From assembly GCA_937881505.1 (NCBI GenBank), contig CALGEM010000086.1:1-19602 (forward strand): a DNA stretch of 19,602 bases, written 5' to 3'. A program made the position numbers and the translations under genes. The stretch is from an uncultured euryarchaeote (lineage in GTDB: Archaea; Thermoplasmatota; Poseidoniia; Poseidoniales; Poseidoniaceae). The notes beneath the pieces were generated by a model, which saw nothing but the letters and a program-made list of their open reading frames with translations, did no database searches and was not told the DNA's origin. Below are positions 15,706-19,602 of this stretch, piece by piece. How positions within the stretch are numbered: position 1 is the first letter of the stretch; each line of letters begins with the position of its first letter.

Positions 15706-16728
15706 TCAGCCACGGTCGTTGGGTAAGCGACCTTTGCGAAGCAAACCATCCACAAGACCGATGGAAAAACTGCTATGAAGCATTAAGAGGCAAAACGGGA
15801 CGCCAAACAGAGAGGATGGTCGTCGTTGACGAAGGGCTTCAAGCGCTCCTCCGGCCATCAACGCAAGGCCGTAGAAGAGGAGCGGAAACAAGGCCCAAGG
15901 CGAGGAAAGGCCGAACAACACGGCGGAGAGCAACAGACCAGTGAGCGGCAAAAATTCTTGCCATTTTGCACGCTTGGGATGTTTGAGCAGGACCTTTGTC
16001 CTCCAGAAACCATAGCGGTGACCCATCTTCCACCACTGCTTGAGCCCGCTTCGCTTGTGCATTTTTACCGTGGGCGCTGGGTGGCGATACAGTCGATATC
16101 CTGCTTTCAAAAGTCGCATGGAAAGGTCGCTGTCTTGGCTTGTGATGAACGTTTCATCCCAACCCCCAACCGCAGACAGCGCTTCGCGATGATGCATGGC
16201 AAAAGCAGGGACGTTGGTCGGTTCAGCCTTGTTGAATTGACTGAATTGACCACCGCTCCTACCAAGGGGAGATGCAAGCGCACCTTCGACCCAATCGCCG
16301 ATGCGGGTACGCTGATGCCCGTCTTCAATAACCCGAACACCGACACCTGCCAAACCCTCTGGCGCCTCGGCTTTGCATGCCTCCCAAGCCAGAAGACGTT
16401 GCTCAAGGTGGTCAGCATCGACCGTTGCGTGGCCGATCATCTCGACCATGAACTCCACACTCTCGGGCAGCATCGTTAGTGCAAGATTTCGCGCATGGGG
16501 GACCGTTCTTTGCGGGTTCATTTCCAAAACCAACCGAGGCCATGCATCGCCTTGGTGTTCGGAGATAAGCCGTTCAACAACACCAACGGTGCCGTCCTGT
16601 GAGCCACCATCGAGGACCAAAATCATGTGTTGGGGGGCGGGGAGGGATTGGTTGAGTAAACTCCTGAGGCACCGTTCGATGAAGCGCTCTTCGTTGAGCA
16701 CAGGGATGACCGTGGCCAACACCGGCAT
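15706..16728 (-). CDS. Family 2 glycosyltransferase, membrane-associated
   Basis: This encodes 340 aa from the ATG at 16728. An ATG at 16743 and a TTG at 16818 are in frame upstream. The chosen start gives the classic GT2 opening MPVLATVIPVLNEERFIERCL and has GGTGGAGG four bases before it. The GT-A fold is seen as 'ILVLDGGSQDGT' (nucleotide-binding, about 36-47), 'RTVPHARNLAL' (about 74-84) and the acceptor-side motif 'GGWDETFITSQDSDLSMRLLKAGY' (about 188-211). Residues about 260-325 contain two or three membrane helices. The region most like ExoA-type enzymes (VEMIGHATVDADHL) lacks the Asp usually found before G/A-H. It probably transfers sugars to surface glycans, lipids or proteins, which fits the sequon-rich surface proteins nearby. 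The exact donor and acceptor are unknown. Confidence 0.85.
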   Translation of the reverse strand: MPVLATVIPVLNEERFIERCLRSLLNQSLPAPQHMILVLDGGSQDGTVGVVERLISEHQGDAWPRLVLEMNPQRTVPHARNLALTMLPESVEFMVEMIGHATVDADHLEQRLLAWEACKAEAPEGLAGVGVRVIEDGHQRTRIGDWVEGALASPLGRSGGQFSQFNKAEPTNVPAFAMHHREALSAVGGWDETFITSQDSDLSMRLLKAGYRLYRHPAPTVKMHKRSGLKQWWKMGHRYGFWRTKVLLKHPKRAKWQEFLPLTGLLLSAVLFGLSSPWALFPLLFYGLALMAGGALEALRQRRPSSLFGVPFCLLMLHSSFSIGLVDGLLRKGRLPNDRG

Positions 16729-16732
16729 CTGG

Positions 16733-16740
16733 CCTCCACC
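16733..16740 (-). promoter_or_regulatory. Shine-Dalgarno-like GGTGGAGG before the glycosyltransferase start
   Basis: GGTGGAGG lies four bases before the ATG at 16728 and supports that start over the upstream in-frame ATG at 16743, which immediately precedes this purine-rich run. Confidence 0.45.
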
Positions 16741-16832
16741 CATGGGCTCGGCTGAACCGAGGCGGTTTTCACCTCTTCGCCAAACGAGGGTGCATGCCGC
16801 ATGTTCTTTGAGGAGCAACCCCTCCCCGAAGC

Positions 16833-17348
16833 ATGGAAGGCTCTCGTCTCCGACTTACGGGCACGGGTGAAGGCTTTGCCACCGTTGTGCGCACCACGCT
16901 TTCTGGCGCCGATTCTCCCCAGAAGGTGCTTGAGGCCCTGCAGCGTATTTTCCCAGATGCCGCAGTGGACGAATTGCCAAATGAGCCTTCGTTTGGTCAA
17001 GCCTCAAACCAAACATGGTCCTTTGAAGACCTCTCCTTAGCGACCTTTCTCAACCAACTTCACGAGCAACGAATTCTTGACACGGCCTTGGACGCCATGT
17101 CGTTGAACATGAAGGAGGAAATGACAACGTTTCACATCGCCCGTTTGGCTGCTGTCGCTGGAAAAATCGCCTTCCCCATCCCTGGAGACAGGCCCCTTGG
17201 AGGCGTGTTTGAAATCAGCATCGTAGGAAAGGGCCTAGGTGATTGGTTGCAGGCAGCTACATGGCATGCTGGCAGGAGTCAAGTTCCTCGCCACATCAAC
17301 GACGAGCGTTCGATGGATGAGGACGGCGAGTCATCTACGTGGATTTGA
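16833..17348 (+). CDS. UPF0201 (COG1931) family protein
   Basis: This 171-aa archaeal protein belongs to an uncharacterised, possibly RNA-related family. The N-terminal half matches the family pattern: 'VVRTTLSGADSPQKVLEALQRIFPDAAV' (about 18-45) is like the usual 'PTEDPEKVKKAL..IFPDA'. The hallmark 'LHEQRILDTAL' is at about 76-86, followed by 'TTFHIARLAAVAGKIAF' and 'PLGGVFEISI'. The last 40 residues extend past the typical fold, are polar and may be disordered. The distant structural similarity of such proteins to ribosomal protein L5-like folds is recalled family knowledge and was not checked here. It is divergent from the glycosyltransferase (104 bp between starts) and overlaps the end of the PCP-Nudix gene by 14 bp. 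No strong ribosome-binding site is visible. Confidence 0.8.
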   Translation: MEGSRLRLTGTGEGFATVVRTTLSGADSPQKVLEALQRIFPDAAVDELPNEPSFGQASNQTWSFEDLSLATFLNQLHEQRILDTALDAMSLNMKEEMTTFHIARLAAVAGKIAFPIPGDRPLGGVFEISIVGKGLGDWLQAATWHAGRSQVPRHINDERSMDEDGESSTWI

Positions 17349-18360
17349 TGCAGTCTTGCAAAAAAGCATCCATCTCCCCATCTCGACCGGCCCATGAAGG
17401 TGGAGATGGCGATGACGCTCCTCTCCACATGGAGGCATCATGCACCGTTAACGAGGCTGCGCCATCACGGTCAACCAAGTCACAAGCGACGAGGTGAATC
17501 ACAAACCCGTCCCCATCCCGTTGCCGGTACCAAGAACCGACAGGGTGGCGTGGGATGACCTCAAGGGAAAGCTCTTCTTGCAACTCCCGAGCGATGGCTT
17601 CGCTCCAATCCTCACCGGGGTCGCATTTGCCTCCTGGAAATTCCCATTGCCCGGCGTCGGCTTCCTCAGGACCCCGTCGTGCAACCAGATAGCCATCATC
17701 GTGCAAGACAGCAGCGGCCACGACATGCACCGGCTCACCCTGATATGGGCGCAAGAGATGAGCAACGCAAACGTCGACGAAGGCCTCACCATCTTCAATT
17801 GACATGTGTTTCTCGCTGGGTAAATGCAAGAAGAGGGCCGGGGGAGGTAGCGGGCGTTGCGTTCCAGCCTCGCACAAGGCTTTGAGCGTTGCATGGTACG
17901 TTTCGTTGCAAAGGTAGGCCCCTGCATCCGTTGAGAGCGTGTAAGCAGTCGGGAAACCCGCTGGATTCCAAATGGTTGTGTCCACCCAACAACCTCGGTC
18001 GCCTTCTCCATCCAGGGTTGCTCCAACCACAAGACGACCTGCATTATCGGGCATCCGCATGTTCAATTTGTCCTGTGCTAATCGTTCAATGCGAGGCACA
18101 TCACATGAATCGCAGAGGCCGACATGAAGAATCGCGTCCCATCGCTCTCCCTTGTGAAGCCGGCCGGCTGTTCGCTGAGCACCCATGGAATCAACCGGAA
18201 GGACATCAACCTCAACATGTACCTGAAGAAATTCGTTCGTCCAAGGGCAAACCAAGGTGCGAGGGCCAGCCATCCTTGAAACTACGAGTTGACTGATGTT
18301 GGTCTCATGACTTCCAAAGGGCTCAAACCCGGTAATGAGCACCGTACGGTTTGAGTCCAT
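17335..18360 (-). CDS. Pyroglutamyl-peptidase I / Nudix hydrolase fusion protein
   Basis: This encodes 341 aa from the ATG at 18360. An ATG at 18393 would add 11 residues, but family members start just before 'VLITGFEPFG'. Residues about 1-200 are a peptidase family C15 domain, which removes N-terminal pyroglutamate. The catalytic triad appears complete: E92 (in PRIERLAQD), C151 (in STDAGAYLCNETYH) and H179 (in LFLHLPSEKH). Residues about 211-341 form a Nudix domain. 'VHVVAAAVLHDDGYLVARR' leads into the Nudix box G244-x5-E250-x7-R258-E259-L-Q-E262-E263-L, with the usual metal-binding glutamates. Such MutT-like domains hydrolyse nucleoside diphosphates linked to another moiety. No frameshift separates the two domains, so this is a true single reading frame. 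The combination is unusual. Confidence 0.9.
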   Translation of the reverse strand: MDSNRTVLITGFEPFGSHETNISQLVVSRMAGPRTLVCPWTNEFLQVHVEVDVLPVDSMGAQRTAGRLHKGERWDAILHVGLCDSCDVPRIERLAQDKLNMRMPDNAGRLVVGATLDGEGDRGCWVDTTIWNPAGFPTAYTLSTDAGAYLCNETYHATLKALCEAGTQRPLPPPALFLHLPSEKHMSIEDGEAFVDVCVAHLLRPYQGEPVHVVAAAVLHDDGYLVARRGPEEADAGQWEFPGGKCDPGEDWSEAIARELQEELSLEVIPRHPVGSWYRQRDGDGFVIHLVACDLVDRDGAASLTVHDASMWRGASSPSPPSWAGRDGEMDAFLQDCIKST

Positions 18361-18380
18361 GCTCAACAAGAGTCGCACGG

Positions 18381-18390
18381 GTTTTTGATA
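18381..18390 (-). promoter_or_regulatory. Weak TATA-like box for the PCP-Nudix gene
   Basis: The minus strand reads TATCAAAAAC, centred about 26 bp before the ATG at 18360. This is the position expected for a leaderless archaeal transcript beginning at that ATG. It argues for the 18360 start, because the box would lie inside the gene if 18393 were used. The match is modest. Confidence 0.25.
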
Positions 18391-18445
18391 CATCCTCCCT
18401 GTTTACCTGCGTCATCTTGACAAAGAGTGGAGCACACCGCACCTC

Positions 18446-18787
18446 ATGGAAGAGGAGTTGGTGGTGCAGTTCACTCCTGAAACCGACTCCAGCAAGAAAG
18501 GTATCCTCCCCGTCCGAATCGTGAAGGAGATTTGGAGAGAAATCACCTTTGGCGTAGGGACATGGGGTGCGCTACGTCCACTCGTCGCTGCCTTGCTTGC
18601 TGCCGTCCCCTTCTTGTTTTTGGGCCAACATTTCAATCGGAATCACCGACGTGGCTTTGAATGGTCATTCCTGCAAATACCCCTCGCCTTCACCGTCCTG
18701 TTGTGGATTGGCCTCTACCTGTGGTCCATCATCGATGCATGGCGAGATGCCGTATCGGCCATGGGACAGGTTCAGGACCAGAGTTGA
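18446..18787 (+). CDS. Small two-TM membrane protein
   Basis: This 113-aa protein has no recognised family. An N-terminal polar segment of about 35 residues is followed by membrane helices at about 42-60 (GALRPLVAALLAAVPFLFL) and 77-97 (LQIPLAFTVLLWIGLYLWSII). A short basic loop (NRNHRRGFEW) joins them and a short polar tail ends the protein. The positive loop predicts that it faces the cytoplasm, with both termini outside, unless the N-terminal KK and K/R residues hold that end inside. It is divergent from the PCP-Nudix gene and overlaps the end of the metalloprotease-like lipoprotein by 16 bp. The 'LWSIIDAWRDA' ending is common in small archaeal membrane proteins with a TM-2-like hairpin. 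Function is unknown. Confidence 0.7.
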   Translation: MEEELVVQFTPETDSSKKGILPVRIVKEIWREITFGVGTWGALRPLVAALLAAVPFLFLGQHFNRNHRRGFEWSFLQIPLAFTVLLWIGLYLWSIIDAWRDAVSAMGQVQDQS

Positions 18788-19560
18788 TCCCGAATTGCAA
18801 TGCTGCCATCGGCCAATCCAGCCAAATCGGCGAGGTCGTCGGCATCAAATTCATTGGGCAATTCGCCGAATATAAAGTTGGAAAGGTCGGCCGATTCAAC
18901 CGCCCAATACATGACGGATTCATCGTTGTTGGAATGACCTGGATGTTCGTCGTCTTCATGGTCAACCGGTGACTGGTAGACCAAATTGACCAAACCGAGC
19001 AGATGCCCAACTTCGTGAACAAGAACACTGTTCTCAACATCCTCAACGGATGGACGACCGAACGGTCCGTCTGCTTCATCAATGGAGTCGCTGAACAAGG
19101 CCACGGTTGATGCATCAACAGCGACACCCAGTACCGAATCGGTTTCGTAGGTGCCTGCAGGGAACAAGACCTGCCAGTAAAGCGTCGTCCCATCCCGTGG
19201 TGATTGGTCTTTGGTCTCCCATCCTTTGTCTCGTACATCTTGCGCCGACCATGTACCTTCGTGGTCAAAGGAGACCTCTGAGTACTTGATGGATATTCCC
19301 GACGGTTTGTCGCACACCTGCTCCAACCGGTCAACCAACATGTCCGTGCTGCTCGTAAATGGGCGATAGCCGGGTTCATGGTCAATCTCGATGACCATTG
19401 AAGTGTACATGCTGCTGCGAAGACAGGCCAGCGTAAGTCCCCCCGGCACACCCTTCTTTTCGGGAAGCAAATCAAGCGCCTCATCGCCCAAACAACCCGA
19501 TAGCCCACATGCGAGCATCATGCTCACGAGCAGAAACGTCAGCGGGGCACGCCGTGCCAT
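18772..19560 (-). CDS. Lipoprotein, metzincin-like zinc metalloprotease
   Basis: This 262-aa protein has a lipoprotein signal peptide with lipobox LSGC (C23), so it is probably anchored outside the membrane. The zinc-protease motif HEVGHLLGLVN is at residues 182-192, with H182 and H186 as zinc ligands and E183 catalytic. In classic metzincins the eleventh position is His (or Asp), but here it is Asn. A nearby His/Asp cluster (VDHEDDEHPGHS, 199-210) could supply the third ligand, and a Met-turn-like 'SVMYWA' is at 216-220. Similar 'HE.GHLLGLVN...H.D..H..H' proteins are known in bacteria and archaea from memory. A secreted protease degrading external proteins is the likely role. The ATG at 19560 directly begins the signal peptide. 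The substrate is unknown. Confidence 0.75.
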   Translation of the reverse strand: MARRAPLTFLLVSMMLACGLSGCLGDEALDLLPEKKGVPGGLTLACLRSSMYTSMVIEIDHEPGYRPFTSSTDMLVDRLEQVCDKPSGISIKYSEVSFDHEGTWSAQDVRDKGWETKDQSPRDGTTLYWQVLFPAGTYETDSVLGVAVDASTVALFSDSIDEADGPFGRPSVEDVENSVLVHEVGHLLGLVNLVYQSPVDHEDDEHPGHSNNDESVMYWAVESADLSNFIFGELPNEFDADDLADLAGLADGSIAIRDQLWS

Positions 19561-19602
19561 ACTCAGCGCTTGCAGAGGCGCTTTTTGAATCTCTGCCTAC
19601 CA

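Noticed and set aside
16755..16767. Inverted repeat AACCG-AGG-CGGTT between the divergent glycosyltransferase and UPF0201 genes, as an operator
   Set aside because: Five-base arms occur often by chance at this composition, and no second copy was seen in the window.
19563..19602. Possible C-terminal end of another minus-strand gene (reading ...RQRFKKRLCKR then stop) just before the lipoprotein gene
   Set aside because: Only about 12 codons lie in the window, so coding status cannot be judged, although a stop three bases before the lipoprotein ATG would fit a tight operon.

Overview
The window reads as a compact euryarchaeal chromosome segment, most likely from a marine Group II (Poseidoniales/Thalassoarchaea-like) or related Thermoplasmatota organism. 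The pointers are an archaeal-type uS15, an archaeal glutamyl-tRNA synthetase, an archaeosine synthase (ArcS), a UPF0201 family protein and RNase HII. These sit beside a bacterial-type DnaJ and several large secreted or membrane proteins rich in N-glycosylation sequons, a mix familiar from that group. The group assignment is an inference. GC content looks moderate, a little above half by eye. No mobile element, CRISPR array, tRNA or rRNA was found. No stretch longer than about 105 bp lacks a gene.

Layout. (1) Plus strand, 103-5468: a large sequon-rich surface protein with one membrane anchor and a long cytoplasmic tail, then rnhB, gltX and a two-CBS-domain protein in a tight co-directional run. 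(2) Minus strand, 11226 down to 5469: arcS, rps15, a putative degenerate RecJ/Cdc45-like protein, a 116-aa helical protein, then a secreted/membrane protein with a C-terminal zinc ribbon. A T6 run lies between the last two. (3) Plus strand, 11311-13542: a second large membrane-anchored ectodomain protein, divergent from arcS. (4) Minus strand, 16728 down to 13537: a membrane-associated family 2 glycosyltransferase, a two-TM protein with a C-terminal zinc ribbon, then dnaJ. (5) Plus strand, 16833-17348: the UPF0201 protein. (6) Minus strand, 18360 down to 17335: a pyroglutamyl-peptidase/Nudix fusion. (7) Plus strand, 18446-18787: a small two-TM protein. (8) Minus strand, 19560 down to 18772: a zinc-metalloprotease-like lipoprotein.

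Themes. Translation and tRNA modification (gltX, arcS, rps15, possibly UPF0201), DNA maintenance (rnhB, RecJ/Cdc45-like), protein quality control and peptide turnover (dnaJ, PCP-Nudix, lipoprotein protease) and cell-surface proteins are interleaved. All four convergent gene pairs abut or overlap at their stop codons. The most unusual items are the PCP-Nudix fusion, the apparently inactivated RecJ-like protein next to rps15, the lipoprotein whose metzincin-like motif has an atypical third ligand region, and two membrane proteins that end in cytoplasmic zinc ribbons.
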